A stretch of DNA of 64,000 nt. It comes from Alkalihalobacterium alkalinitrilicum (GTDB lineage: Bacteria; Bacillota; Bacilli; Bacillales; Bacillaceae_F). The notes under the pieces were generated by a model, which saw nothing but the letters and a program-made list of their open reading frames with translations, did not search any database and had not been told where the DNA came from. Both the position numbers and the translations under genes were made by a program. Location: assembly GCF_002019605.1 (NCBI RefSeq), contig NZ_KV917368.1, positions 2,945,517 through 3,009,516 of the forward strand. Direction: 5' to 3'. Positions 44,896 through 53,391 of the stretch are shown one piece after another (the first letter of the stretch is position 1; the number at the start of each line of letters is the position of its first letter).

Positions 44896-45597
44896 ATGAA
44901 GATATGGTCCTTAACGCTTCTAATTCTCACTTTATACGTTTTATCTATTACAACAGAAGCAAAAGCTCAAACTACCCCCTTATTTAAAGTTGAATATGAG
45001 GAAGCCGATCCGAAGAAACCATTCAACGAAGGTAATGTATTTAAACCATTAGGAGTTTATCAAGATGTACCTAATAATAAGACTTGGTCGTTTACTTTTA
45101 ATGACAACATTAATTCGGCCACTATCGCTCCTAACAGTCTCTATGTTCTCGATGCTACCGGAACTAAAGTCGACAGTTTAATCATTAACGATAATGAACA
45201 AACAATCACTGTTTTACCACCGCCTAATCGTTATCTAGAAGGTGAGACATATAGTATTTATTTTACTTCGAAGTTAAAATCCAGCACAGGGGTTCCTTTA
45301 TTAAATAATTATCAATTAAAGTTTTCAGTAGGCTACTCAGAAAACTTAATTTCAGATCCCGAAGATGAGTTTAAATATAACATTCCAATTGAAACTTCAA
45401 TTATCAAAACTTATAAAAGTCAATCTAATGAATCCATTAAAGAATTTGATATTGTAAATATAAACGGTAAACAGGAACATTTTGAGAGTCCTATGGTTTC
45501 CAGTTTTGATCAAACATTTATTTACACCCCTAATTCTTTCTACGCAAAGATAAAAGAGATGATGATTAGAAAGTATACACCCCCAGTCTACTATTGA
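44896..45597 (+). CDS. secreted protein with a bacterial Ig-like (SbsA/Big_5) domain
   Basis: 233 residues. A signal peptide (MKIWSLTLLILTLYVLSITT, cleavage near AKA-QT) is followed by an Ig-like domain at about 55-145. The domain has the Big_5 pattern WSFTFNDNINSATI, NSLYVLDATGTKV, ILDNEQTITVLPP-like strands, YSIYFTSKLKSSTGVPL and KFSVGY. The remaining C-terminal 85 residues are unfamiliar. It may bind the cell wall or be a spore-surface component. ATG 44896 has GGAGG five bases upstream. Its location between prkA and yhbH, on the opposite strand, is unusual. Confidence 0.82.
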   Translation: MKIWSLTLLILTLYVLSITTEAKAQTTPLFKVEYEEADPKKPFNEGNVFKPLGVYQDVPNNKTWSFTFNDNINSATIAPNSLYVLDATGTKVDSLIINDNEQTITVLPPPNRYLEGETYSIYFTSKLKSSTGVPLLNNYQLKFSVGYSENLISDPEDEFKYNIPIETSIIKTYKSQSNESIKEFDIVNINGKQEHFESPMVSSFDQTFIYTPNSFYAKIKEMMIRKYTPPVYY

Positions 45598-45612
45598 CTG
45601 AGGGTGTTTGTT
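45577..45612. terminator. hairpin overlapping the end of the secreted-protein gene
   Basis: ACACCC-CCAGTC and GACTG-AGGGTGT flank the stop codon, followed by TTTGTTT. It serves the plus-strand gene and may also end prkA transcription. Confidence 0.7.
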
Positions 45613-45617
45613 TGTAA

Positions 45618-47513
45618 CTATCTGTTTAGTAAACTTCCAACGTAGCGAAGTAATTCATTGGCAGATACCGAATTATAACCGTGTTCATCAATTAATCTTG
45701 CAATTACTTCATTTACCTTCTTCAATTGTGACTCATCTGGAGTTTTTGTTGATGTCGTAATTTTAACAATATCTTTCAAATCAGCAAAGAGCTTCTTCTG
45801 AATCGCTTCTCTTAAACGTTCATGTGAATTGTAATCAAATTTCTTACCTTTTCTCGCATATGCAGAAATACGGATAAGAATTTCTTCACGAAACGCTTTT
45901 TTCGCATTTTCTGAAATTCCAATTTGCTCTTCAATCGAACGCATTAATTTCTCATCTGGTGACATTTCATCACCTGTTAATGGATCATGCAACTTATTTT
46001 TATTACAATAAGCCTCTACATTATCTAAATAGTTATCCATAAGTGTTTTTGCGGATTCATCATATGAATATACAAATGCCTTTTGGACTTCTTTCTTCGC
46101 AATATCATCATATTCTTTTCTAGCAATTGATATAAAATCAATGTATCTCTCACGGTCTTCCTTATTAATCGACGCATGTTGATCTAAACCTTCTTTAATC
46201 GACCGAAGGACATCCAAAGCGTTGATTGATGTCATTTCCTTGCGAATAATTGCCGAGGAAATACGGTTAATGACATATCTTGGGTCAATCCCTGTCATAC
46301 CTTCATCTGGATATTCCTTCTTCAACTCTTCTAAGTCTTGACTATTAAAGCCTTCGACAATTTCCCCATCGTATAACTTCATTTTCTTTACAATGTCTAC
46401 ACTTTGCTTTTTCGGTTCTTTCAACCTTGTTAAAATAGTAAAGATAGCCGCTATTCTTAAAGCGTGGGGTGCAATGTGTACATTTGAAATGTCACTATCT
46501 CTTATCATCTTCTTATAGATGCGTTCTTCTTCAGAAACTTTCAGATTATACGGAATTTTCATAACAATCATCCGAGAGTGAAGTGCTTCATTTTTCTTAT
46601 TTGCTATAAACGATTTGTACTCTGATTCATTCGTATGAGCAACAATCAGTTCATCTGCAGAAATAAGTGCAAAGCGTCCTGCCTTGAAATTACCCTCTTG
46701 AGTAAGAGACAACAAGTGCCATAAAAACTTCTCATCACACTTTAACATTTCCTGGAATTCCATGATCCCACGGTTCGCTTTATTTAATTCTCCATCAAAT
46801 CGATAGGCACGAGGATCTGATTCTGACCCGTACTCTGCAATAGTAGAGAAGTCAATACTACCTGTTAAATCAGCAATATCTTGTGATTTCGGATCTGAAG
46901 GACTAAACGTACCAACACCAATACGCTTATCTTCAGATAAGAATATTCTTTCAATTAGAACATCTTCAATGCGTCCTCCATACTCTTTCTCAACTCGCAT
47001 CATATTCAGTGGCGATAAGTTCCCTTCTATCTTAATCCCATACTCTTCATAGAATTCTTCACGTAAATGCTGTGGAATTAAGTGAAGCGGATCTTCATGC
47101 ATCGGACATCCTGCAATCGCATATACTGCCCCAGCATCTGTACGCGTATATTGTTCTAATCCGCGCTTTAGCATAGTTACTAGTGTCGATTTACCTCCAC
47201 TAACTGGCCCCATTAATAACAATATTCGTTTACGTACATCTAAGCGCTTAGCAGCAGAGTGAAAATACTCTTCTACCAATTTTTCAATTGATTCTTCCAC
47301 CCCATAGATTTGATCACTAAAAAACTTGTATTCTTTCTTGCCATTTACTTCTTCAACACCTGCGTCTTTAATCATATTGTAAACACGTGAATGTGCCGTT
47401 TGAGCAACCTGTGGAGTTTCCCTAATGATCTGTAAGTACTCAGCAAATGTACCGCGCCAATGTAGTTTCTCTTCTTCTTCCCGGTGGTATCTAATCCTAC
47501 CTAAAATATCCAT
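45618..47513 (-). CDS. prkA: PrkA serine protein kinase / AAA ATPase
   Basis: 631 residues of the PrkA family. The AAA part has a P-loop LLMGPVSGGKSTLVTMLKRG near residue 100, ISADELIVAHTNESEYKSF, and a C-terminal kinase-like domain ending NEVIARLIDEHGYNS. In B. subtilis PrkA is a sigma-E-controlled sporulation protein that affects sigma-K-dependent gene expression; some recent work describes a protease-like (Lon-type) function. Its usual partner YhbH is encoded downstream. The AAAGGAGG ribosome site is strong, and a sigma-E-like promoter can be drawn upstream. Confidence 0.94.
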   Translation of the reverse strand: MDILGRIRYHREEEEKLHWRGTFAEYLQIIRETPQVAQTAHSRVYNMIKDAGVEEVNGKKEYKFFSDQIYGVEESIEKLVEEYFHSAAKRLDVRKRILLLMGPVSGGKSTLVTMLKRGLEQYTRTDAGAVYAIAGCPMHEDPLHLIPQHLREEFYEEYGIKIEGNLSPLNMMRVEKEYGGRIEDVLIERIFLSEDKRIGVGTFSPSDPKSQDIADLTGSIDFSTIAEYGSESDPRAYRFDGELNKANRGIMEFQEMLKCDEKFLWHLLSLTQEGNFKAGRFALISADELIVAHTNESEYKSFIANKKNEALHSRMIVMKIPYNLKVSEEERIYKKMIRDSDISNVHIAPHALRIAAIFTILTRLKEPKKQSVDIVKKMKLYDGEIVEGFNSQDLEELKKEYPDEGMTGIDPRYVINRISSAIIRKEMTSINALDVLRSIKEGLDQHASINKEDRERYIDFISIARKEYDDIAKKEVQKAFVYSYDESAKTLMDNYLDNVEAYCNKNKLHDPLTGDEMSPDEKLMRSIEEQIGISENAKKAFREEILIRISAYARKGKKFDYNSHERLREAIQKKLFADLKDIVKITTSTKTPDESQLKKVNEVIARLIDEHGYNSVSANELLRYVGSLLNR

Positions 47514-47559
47514 TAATATAGTTCCTCCTTTCGAGTCTAAACATTTGCGCTGTTACTTC

Positions 47560-47588
47560 ATCCTATGCAATCAATAACATAATCATGC
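47560..47588 (-). promoter_or_regulatory. candidate sigma-E promoter of prkA
   Basis: On the minus strand GCATGATT (47581-47588), a 13-base gap, then CATAGGAT (47560-47567). This is a partial match to KMATATT...CATACAHT. The expectation comes from the known sigma-E control of prkA. Confidence 0.28.
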
Positions 47589-47729
47589 CCTCGATTCTAG
47601 AAATCTATTTGACAAGTAGAAAAAATTAACAACGTTATATCTTGGTAAAAATTGATTAGGATAGGTAGTTTTGTAACCTTTTATCATATAAAATATGAAA
47701 ATATACCTAAAAAGAGATGAGTGTTAATC

Positions 47730-49583
47730 ATGCGGATTGGAACAGGTTTTTTTATTATCACCATCCTATTATTTATTTTTTCATATATGCTTATTATCGT
47801 TGTTGATGAAATGGGCAAAGTGCATTCGATTGAATCTGTTTTAGATGAACACGTTAATATAAAAGAAATACATTTACCAACTAACAGTTACATTTATGAC
47901 CGACATGGAAACCTAATTTCAGAGATCTATAACGGTGAAAATCGCATTTACTTATCTTTTGAAGATATTCCACAAACAATAATTGATGCTTTTATTTCAA
48001 CAGAAGACCGGCGATTTTTTGACCATAAAGGGTATGACCCTTCTGCAATACTTAGAGCTTTTTTAACAAACTATAAGAACAATAGTATTGAAGAGGGTGC
48101 TAGTACGGTCACGCAGCAACTCGTCCGGAACATCTTTCTTTCTCATGATCAAACTTATGATCGTAAACTCAGTGAACTATTATATGCCTATAAAATCGAA
48201 CAAATGTACAGTAAAGAAAAAATTATAGAACTTTATATAAATTCAATTTTTTTCTATAATGGAGTTTATGGTTTTGAAGCAGCCAGCCAATATTATTTTA
48301 GTAAATCAAGCAATGAATTAACTTTAGCTGAGATTACGTTTTTAAGTGCTATACCTAATAATCCATCCCACTACAACCCAATACAAAACATTGAAAATAC
48401 AAAGTTGAGACAAAAATGGATTTTACAAAAAATGTTGGAAAATAATACTATTAATGAAGGGAATTACGCAGAAGCAATACAAGAAGAGATACGTTTAAAC
48501 CTTTCACAAAAAGTGGATCTTTTTCCTGACTATATAACTTATGTCCATTATGAATTAACTCAGCTAATAGCCGAAAAAGAAGGCTACAATGAGCAATTAG
48601 CCAAGGCTTCTCCTGAAAAAAAGCAGGCAGTACAAGAAAATTTAGATCAGCGAGTCAAAACACTCTATGAGAAAGGAATTAAAATAGATACAGCATTAGA
48701 CCCTCATATTCAGCATAAGTCCATACAAGCAATCCAGAAAAATATATCAAATGCCGACATTCAAAGTTCAGCAGTAGTGATTTATCACCCTACTCATGAA
48801 GTTGTGGCGATTACTGGTGGGAAAAACTATAAAAAATTTGATTTTCACCGCGGCTTTCAAGCCTATCGACAACCTGGGTCTGCCATTAAACCCTTACTTG
48901 TTTATGCACCATATATAGCTGAATATAACGTTTCAAACCAAAGTTCAGTGAATGCTAATAGTTTTTGTAAAAATAATTATTGTCCAAATAACTTTGGTGG
49001 GGCTCAATACGGTAGTGTCACACTTGAAACAGCCTTTAAAAATTCTTACAATACACCTGCTGTCCGTATCCTTGATCAAACAGGAATTGATACATCATTC
49101 CGTTATTTGCAAACATTCAATTTCAATCAAGTCCTACCTCAAGATTATGGTTTACCCGCTGCTCTTGGCGGTTTCACACATGGGATGTCACCTTTAGAAT
49201 TAACCAAAGCTTATACTACTTTTGCAAATAATGGAGTTTATCAAAGTTCATATAGTATTAGAAGAGTAACGGATCTGGAAGGAAATGTACTTTATGAATG
49301 GCAAGAGATGTCCCAACATGTCTGGAATCAAAGTGTCAATCAACAGATGAAGGCACTTCTTCATAAAGTAGTATTGGAAGGAACTGGAAAAAGAGCGAAT
49401 CTACCTAGCTCATATATTGGGGGGAAAACAGGAACAACCAATTCGTTTCACGACATTTGGTTTGTTGGAATTCGTGATGATTACACAGCTGGAGTCTGGG
49501 TCGGAAAAGACCGTCCCGCCTCCCTTCAATCTGTATACAACCAAGGACCCCATCTAACTATTTGGCGTGACATCATGCGTTGA
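47730..49583 (+). CDS. class A penicillin-binding protein (transglycosylase-transpeptidase, PbpG/PbpF-like)
   Basis: 617 residues. One N-terminal membrane helix (FFIITILLFIFSYMLIIVV) anchors an extracellular GT51 domain with EDRRFFDHKGYDPSAILRA and GASTVTQQLVRNIFLS. A transpeptidase domain follows with the active-site SAIK (RQPGSAIKP), SYN (KNSYNTP) and KTGT (GGKTGTT). It polymerises and cross-links peptidoglycan. Its size and short C-terminus fit the sporulation-related PbpF/PbpG group better than PBP1. ATG 47730 or GTG 47721 could be the start. Neighbouring sporulation genes prkA and yhbH are consistent with a role in spore peptidoglycan. Confidence 0.9.
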   Translation: MRIGTGFFIITILLFIFSYMLIIVVDEMGKVHSIESVLDEHVNIKEIHLPTNSYIYDRHGNLISEIYNGENRIYLSFEDIPQTIIDAFISTEDRRFFDHKGYDPSAILRAFLTNYKNNSIEEGASTVTQQLVRNIFLSHDQTYDRKLSELLYAYKIEQMYSKEKIIELYINSIFFYNGVYGFEAASQYYFSKSSNELTLAEITFLSAIPNNPSHYNPIQNIENTKLRQKWILQKMLENNTINEGNYAEAIQEEIRLNLSQKVDLFPDYITYVHYELTQLIAEKEGYNEQLAKASPEKKQAVQENLDQRVKTLYEKGIKIDTALDPHIQHKSIQAIQKNISNADIQSSAVVIYHPTHEVVAITGGKNYKKFDFHRGFQAYRQPGSAIKPLLVYAPYIAEYNVSNQSSVNANSFCKNNYCPNNFGGAQYGSVTLETAFKNSYNTPAVRILDQTGIDTSFRYLQTFNFNQVLPQDYGLPAALGGFTHGMSPLELTKAYTTFANNGVYQSSYSIRRVTDLEGNVLYEWQEMSQHVWNQSVNQQMKALLHKVVLEGTGKRANLPSSYIGGKTGTTNSFHDIWFVGIRDDYTAGVWVGKDRPASLQSVYNQGPHLTIWRDIMR

Positions 49584-49586
49584 TAT

Positions 49587-49757
49587 AGAAAAGTGGAAGG
49601 CTCTTGTTCAGCCCCGACAAGCAAATGTTCCGTAAGAATCAAAGTCCGCTTTTTGACTTTTTTCTTGCGGGTTATTTGACCTCGAGGGGCTAGAGCCTGA
49701 AACTAGACCATAGAAAAGTGGAAGGCTCTCGTTTGGCCCCGACAAGCAAAAATTCAC
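49587..49757 (+). repeat. second repeat family: full unit plus partial tandem copy
   Basis: A 124-nt unit opens AGAAAAGTGGAAGGCTCTTG, continues with AGCCCCGACAAGC, and ends GGGGCTAGAGCCTGAAACTAGACCAT. GGCTCT...AGCCCC at its start pairs with GGGGCT...AGAGCC at its end. The first 47 nt are then repeated at 49711-49757 (AGAAAAGTGGAAGGCTCTCG). A third, shorter copy is at 53309-53346. It sits after the PBP gene. This resembles the short palindromic intergenic repeats frequent in Bacillus genomes. Confidence 0.75.
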
Positions 49758-49763
49758 CAAAAT

Positions 49764-49792
49764 AAAAAGGCCTCCATTGTAGTGGCCTTTTT
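49764..49792. terminator. bidirectional terminator between PBP and DUF5366-like genes
   Basis: AAAAAGGCC / GGCCTTTTT, 9-bp stem, 11-nt loop, T-rich on both strands. Confidence 0.9.
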
Positions 49793-50348
49793 ATAAGGGT
49801 AAGCTAGCAATAAAACTATTGTAGAGCTTGATGAATGCGTAAGTGACCGCCATAACCAGACTAAACCAAAACAATAAATGGAACATTATTAATCCGAACA
49901 TACTTAATGGTGTTAAAAAATCACTTAATTTATATAAAAAGAAAACAAAATATAAGAACGTAGCACTAATAAATACTATGATAATTACAACGACAGAATG
50001 GAAAAAGAATAAAGCAACAACACTTGATACTAAATAAATCCAAGTGCCAGAGCGAATTTTCTTTAATTCATCTCCTTTTTCATCACGAGAAAAAAACAAA
50101 AGCGAAAGTTGGACAACCGTATCTGATAATAATTTTAAAGCTGAAAATAACATGAAGGAAAATAATAATAACAAGAATAATAAAGTCAGTTTAATACCAC
50201 TTTCCGAAAAAAACTCCATCATCCCATCATATATACCAAGTACTTGCAATTGATCAACAATATACCCTTGAGTAAATAGCGCAAGGGATGTGCTATAAAT
50301 TAAAATTGAAAACAAAGGGAAATGACTTGTTATATACGTGTTTTTCAT
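49791..50348 (-). CDS. multi-pass membrane protein, probably DUF5366 (YufK-like)
   Basis: 185 residues with five or six hydrophobic segments (FPLFSILIYSTSLALFTQGY; LTLLFLLLLFSFMLFSALKL; VVIIIVFISATFLYFVFF). The cytoplasmic loop SLLFFSRDEKGDELKKIRSG between helices is like that of B. subtilis YufK. The function is unknown. GGAG is upstream of the ATG. It stands alone, separated from its upstream neighbour by a palindromic repeat. Confidence 0.68.
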   Translation of the reverse strand: MKNTYITSHFPLFSILIYSTSLALFTQGYIVDQLQVLGIYDGMMEFFSESGIKLTLLFLLLLFSFMLFSALKLLSDTVVQLSLLFFSRDEKGDELKKIRSGTWIYLVSSVVALFFFHSVVVIIIVFISATFLYFVFFLYKLSDFLTPLSMFGLIMFHLLFWFSLVMAVTYAFIKLYNSFIASLPL

Positions 50349-50378
50349 ACAATATATCTCCTAAAAGCCAAATGTAAA

Positions 50379-50411
50379 GTGCCAGGTCTCCAGTAACCTG
50401 GAGCCTGACAC
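50379..50411. repeat. palindromic intergenic repeat of the GTGYCAGG type
   Basis: GTGCCAGG-T-CTCCAG, a four-base turn, then CTGGAG-C-CTGACAC. This is a near-perfect hairpin typical of the widespread short repeats that pair GTGYCAGG with CCTGRCAC in Bacillus. I find one copy in the window. Confidence 0.65.
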
Positions 50412-50460
50412 ACGGTTAACCTATTCTTTAATCAGAGAATTAGCTTGAAAGATAACAATT

Positions 50461-50766
50461 TTAGGTATGATGAATCACACGGTAAGCGTTTAGTTCGTTC
50501 CCTGTAGATGGTCCCTTTTCTTTTGACTCCCGTTTTTCTTGATGCGCACGTTTAAATGCATCACTATTTAACCATGCCTCATAGTCTTCTTTCGTTTCCC
50601 ACTTTGTAAATACAACTTGTTTTCCTTCTTCATTCTCATTATCAAGAAACAAGAACTCTAAGCAACCTGGTACATTCTTCATGTTTTCTGAGCTCTTCCC
50701 AAAACGCTCAGATAAATGTTCCTTTGCTTGTTTCGGTACATGAAGCTCATTCATTACTACGTACAT
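50461..50766 (-). CDS. antibiotic biosynthesis monooxygenase domain protein, HmoA/IsdG-like
   Basis: 101 residues with the ABM fold: YVVMNELHVPKQAKEHLSER, NVPGCLEFLFLDNENEEGKQ, and VVFTKWETKEDYEAWLNSDAFKRAH. The Asn-Trp-His pattern used by IsdG-type heme monooxygenases is approximated by Asn28-29 region, Trp56 and His75. B. subtilis HmoA has this size and N-terminus (VVMxE). Heme degradation to release iron is likely but not proven. The ATG has AGGAGG. No Fur box was identified upstream. Confidence 0.75.
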   Translation of the reverse strand: MYVVMNELHVPKQAKEHLSERFGKSSENMKNVPGCLEFLFLDNENEEGKQVVFTKWETKEDYEAWLNSDAFKRAHQEKRESKEKGPSTGNELNAYRVIHHT

Positions 50767-50882
50767 TATAATTCCTCCTTTATTTTACCATCACTATTAT
50801 ACACAAAAGTTCAATATATATATAAATTATAGCCTGTTCATAGAAAAATCATATTTATAAAAATAAAACTTGGCCACATACA

Positions 50883-50911
50883 TTCACAACGGCAATATGT
50901 TACATTATAAT
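50883..50911 (+). promoter_or_regulatory. sigma-A promoter of the 29-residue membrane peptide gene
   Basis: TTCACA (50883-50888), 17-base spacer, TATAAT (50906-50911). The match to the vegetative consensus is close to perfect, so expression in growth is likely. Confidence 0.75.
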
Positions 50912-50953
50912 AAGGAAATAAGGACTGATTGCATTTAAGGAGGAAAACCAACG

Positions 50954-51043
50954 ATGGGATTAATACTTATTCTTGCTATTTGTGTAGCATTTCTTTCAGC
51001 TATCTTTACTGCGGGATACGATGAAAAGCCTCACAAAAATTAA
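50954..51043 (+). CDS. 29-residue single-helix membrane peptide
   Basis: ATG 50954 follows AAGGAGG at good spacing. The protein is one membrane helix with a short charged tail (GLILILAICVAFLSAIFTAG, then YDEKPHKN). A near-consensus promoter lies 43 bases upstream and a terminator starts eight bases after the stop, so the whole unit is built for this one small gene. It may be a regulator or subunit of a membrane complex, as with CydS or similar microproteins. I cannot name a family. Confidence 0.8.
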   Translation: MGLILILAICVAFLSAIFTAGYDEKPHKN

Positions 51044-51050
51044 TACTTAT

Positions 51051-51089
51051 AAAAATGGACCAACTCTTTTTAGGGTAGGTCCATTTTTT
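51051..51089 (+). terminator. intrinsic terminator of the membrane peptide gene
   Basis: AAAATGGACC pairs with GGTCCATTTT around a 16-nt loop, followed by T residues. Confidence 0.88.
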
Positions 51090-51166
51090 ATTATGAAAGA
51101 CTAACATCCCATCGAACTAAAGCGAAAACAGCCCAATACCGTCATACCGCATTTCTTAAAGTCTTT

Positions 51167-51640
51167 TTATAATAATCCACGAAAACCCTGTTGACGAATC
51201 GCCTCATAAATAACAATAGCCGCGGTATTTGAAAGGTTTAACGAACGAATTTTTTCTGTTTGTGGAATTCGCAAACAATATTTTTTTCGTCCTTCTAATA
51301 ACTCATTAGGTAACCCAGTCGTTTCCCGACCAAATACAAAGAATATATCCTTTTCTTCATCACTGTAGTCAAACTCGGTATAATTTTTCGTACCGACAGT
51401 TTCAATAAAATAAAATAGACCGTTCGGGAATAGATTAAAAAGCTCTTCAATCGAGTCATAATAATTTATTTTAACGTTAGGCCAATAATCACAACCTGCA
51501 CGTTTTAGCATTTTATCATCTGTTGAAAAGCCTAATGGTCGAATTAAATGTAATGATGTATTAGTCCCTGCACACGTTCTTGCAATATTCCCCGTATTTG
51601 CAGGTATTTCAGGTTGATATAAAACAATATGTAATCCCAC
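51167..51640 (-). CDS. trmL: tRNA (cytidine/uridine-2'-O-)-methyltransferase TrmL
   Basis: Methylates the ribose of the wobble base (position 34) of leucine tRNAs. It is a 157-residue SPOUT methyltransferase with knotted C-terminus: LYQPEIPANTGNIARTCAGT, LIRPLGFSTDDKMLKRAGCD, FVFGRETTGLPNELL and RSLNLSNTAAIVIYEAIRQQ. It is the minimal TrmL form. The start lies within a normal context (GTACATAAAGTGGG). Monocistronic. Confidence 0.95.
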   Translation of the reverse strand: MGLHIVLYQPEIPANTGNIARTCAGTNTSLHLIRPLGFSTDDKMLKRAGCDYWPNVKINYYDSIEELFNLFPNGLFYFIETVGTKNYTEFDYSDEEKDIFFVFGRETTGLPNELLEGRKKYCLRIPQTEKIRSLNLSNTAAIVIYEAIRQQGFRGLL

Positions 51641-51863
51641 TTTATGTACACCTCAATCAATTTAATCTGCTACGAATTATTATAACACTTGTTTTTCTGA
51701 AGAAAAGCTTCTAACCTCCTGCTATATTCTAATATTAGGCACCAATCTATGTGAAGTATGCAATCAACCATATAAAGGATTGAGATACTATGAGTGGTTG
51801 CTTAATTTAGTTGGGATAAAAATTAAAATCTGAAAAAAAGGAACATTTATCCAATTTCCCTTT

Positions 51864-52208
51864 TTATAAAGAGATTTTATCTTTGTTTGTTATCCTAATA
51901 ATGCCGATAATACTTCTACATAATAATAGCTTAACAGCTAAACTTATAAACGAGTGATACCATGACCACCCTTTTTTCCAAGTAATTAACTTTGTCTTCT
52001 TCGCTGCAATACTCTCTATGATTACTTGAGGTATTACAAAGGGAAAAAGTTTTAAAAAAACACCTGTTGGCTTGCTATTTAGTGTCCATTGATTGTAATA
52101 AAGGAGCATTAAAGGGTAAAGACTGAAATCAAAGGGTAATAATATTAATGAAATAAATGTGGCTACAGATAAAAAGGTAACAGAAATTGTTGAATTTATC
52201 CTCTTCAA
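51864..52208 (-). CDS. small membrane protein of the CBO0543 family (short form)
   Basis: 114 residues from TTG 52208, preceded by AGGAGGTG at ideal distance. It has three to four hydrophobic segments (ISVTFLSVATFISLILLPFD; LKLFPFVIPQVIIESIAAK), then TKLITWKKGWSWYHSFISL, the GW-WY-SF signature that I associate with CBO0543 proteins. The family is normally longer by two N-terminal helices, so this may be a trimmed version. The function is unknown. Confidence 0.65.
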   Translation of the reverse strand: MKRINSTISVTFLSVATFISLILLPFDFSLYPLMLLYYNQWTLNSKPTGVFLKLFPFVIPQVIIESIAAKKTKLITWKKGWSWYHSFISLAVKLLLCRSIIGIIRITNKDKISL

Positions 52209-52294
52209 GATAACACCTCCTATTATAGTGTGACACTTTAATGACACTGTTATGTAATGTAAAATATCACTCCAACCTTACACACAACCACAAA

Positions 52295-52330
52295 TAAAAA
52301 AGGTACAGCGTTTATAAGAAACTGTACCTT
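52295..52330 (-). terminator. intrinsic terminator of the amidase-domain gene
   Basis: AAGGTACAG / CTGTACCTT around 13 nt, with six T residues on the minus strand directly after the stem. Confidence 0.9.
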
Positions 52331-52337
52331 ACTTGGA

Positions 52338-53234
52338 TTATGAGTCTGTAATTCGAAAAAATTTATACTTAATGTTTGGAGTCCAAGCGGTTGAGTCCTC
52401 ATATTTCCAATAGCGCATCCTACTATTTGTTGTTTGTGCATTTACAAGTGGTTCACCATTTTCATCTTTCGCAACAACAATTGTGTTATGTTGCCACCTG
52501 CCATCACCTGTAAAATCATAACAAATCACATCACCTGGTATCAATTCACTCGCCGCAGACATTTCTTTTCCTCTCAAACCTGCTTGTGCACCACTTAAAT
52601 GCCATCGAAGCGAGTGGGCAACTGACCAACTAAAACTCCAGTTCTTGCCTTGATACCACCAACCGTTAGACCGATTTGGAAAACCCGTCATTGGTGCACC
52701 TCCCGCTTTCAAACACTGAGATATGAAATTGGTACAGTTATCTCCAAACTTTTTATAAGCAGGATTATAATTGTTCCACCATCTTTCAGCATATCTAACT
52801 GCTTCTCTGCGATCATAATGCCAACGTTCTAGTGTCTCTTCACCATTGCTCATCCTCTCAAGGCTAGGTGTTGTTTCTCCCTCCCTATCAACTTGTATTT
52901 CCACGTCATCTACTAACTCGTTTTGATTAAACTTAGCTTGACGGTGTTGAATGATTTCTTCTATATAAAAATTGTTATTTTGTTTTATTGAATGTTGAAA
53001 ATGCAATACATAGTCAATTTTTTCATTGCCATCATAGGTTTGGTTTCCTAGGACTTGAGCATTTACAATAGAATTTACAAGTTCACTCTTTCTTGTTTTC
53101 AGGCTACTTAATTTTCGTCCTAAACACTCTCTTTCATCCGTTGTTAAAAAAACTTCATCATTGCGAAAACTGTCCACATACATGCGATTTCTTTTTTCAA
53201 TTAGACGCTTTAATTGTTCATACCGATCTGTCAT
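52338..53234 (-). CDS. amidase-domain protein (putative amidase family, PF12671 type)
   Basis: 298 residues. The N-terminal 150 residues are helical and charged, without a signal peptide. The C-terminal domain is a NlpC/P60-like cysteine peptidase: YDRREAVRYAERWWNNYNPA, FGDNCTNFISQCLKAGG (catalytic Cys), GDVICYDFTGDGRWQHNTIV (catalytic His) and TTNSRMRYWKY. Relatives in Bacillus are linked to spores or cell wall. The lack of an export signal suggests action in the mother cell or forespore, or non-classical export. GGAGGGGC is upstream of the start. Confidence 0.86.
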   Translation of the reverse strand: MTDRYEQLKRLIEKRNRMYVDSFRNDEVFLTTDERECLGRKLSSLKTRKSELVNSIVNAQVLGNQTYDGNEKIDYVLHFQHSIKQNNNFYIEEIIQHRQAKFNQNELVDDVEIQVDREGETTPSLERMSNGEETLERWHYDRREAVRYAERWWNNYNPAYKKFGDNCTNFISQCLKAGGAPMTGFPNRSNGWWYQGKNWSFSWSVAHSLRWHLSGAQAGLRGKEMSAASELIPGDVICYDFTGDGRWQHNTIVVAKDENGEPLVNAQTTNSRMRYWKYEDSTAWTPNIKYKFFRITDS

Positions 53235-53308
53235 AGGAGATGCCCCTCCTTTTAATCATTTTTCCTCACTAAAGATCCATATTCAACAACGAAACCAGTA
53301 AGAACAAA

Positions 53309-53346
53309 GAAAAGCGGAAGGCTCTTGTTTAGCCCCCCAACAAATC
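53309..53346 (+). repeat. second repeat family, short copy
   Basis: AAAGCGGAAGGCTCTTGTTTAG followed by CCCCCCAACAA matches the first 38 nt of the unit at 49587. Its pairing partner is absent here, so it is a truncated copy. Confidence 0.6.
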
Positions 53347-53351
53347 GACAT

Positions 53352-53382
53352 AAAAAAAGGTAGGAATTCTTCCTACCCTTTA
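53352..53382 (-). terminator. intrinsic terminator of ogt
   Basis: AAAGGTAGGAA / TTCCTACCCTTT hairpin with a three-base loop and seven T residues on the minus strand. Confidence 0.88.
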
Positions 53383-53391
53383 AGCGATGTT

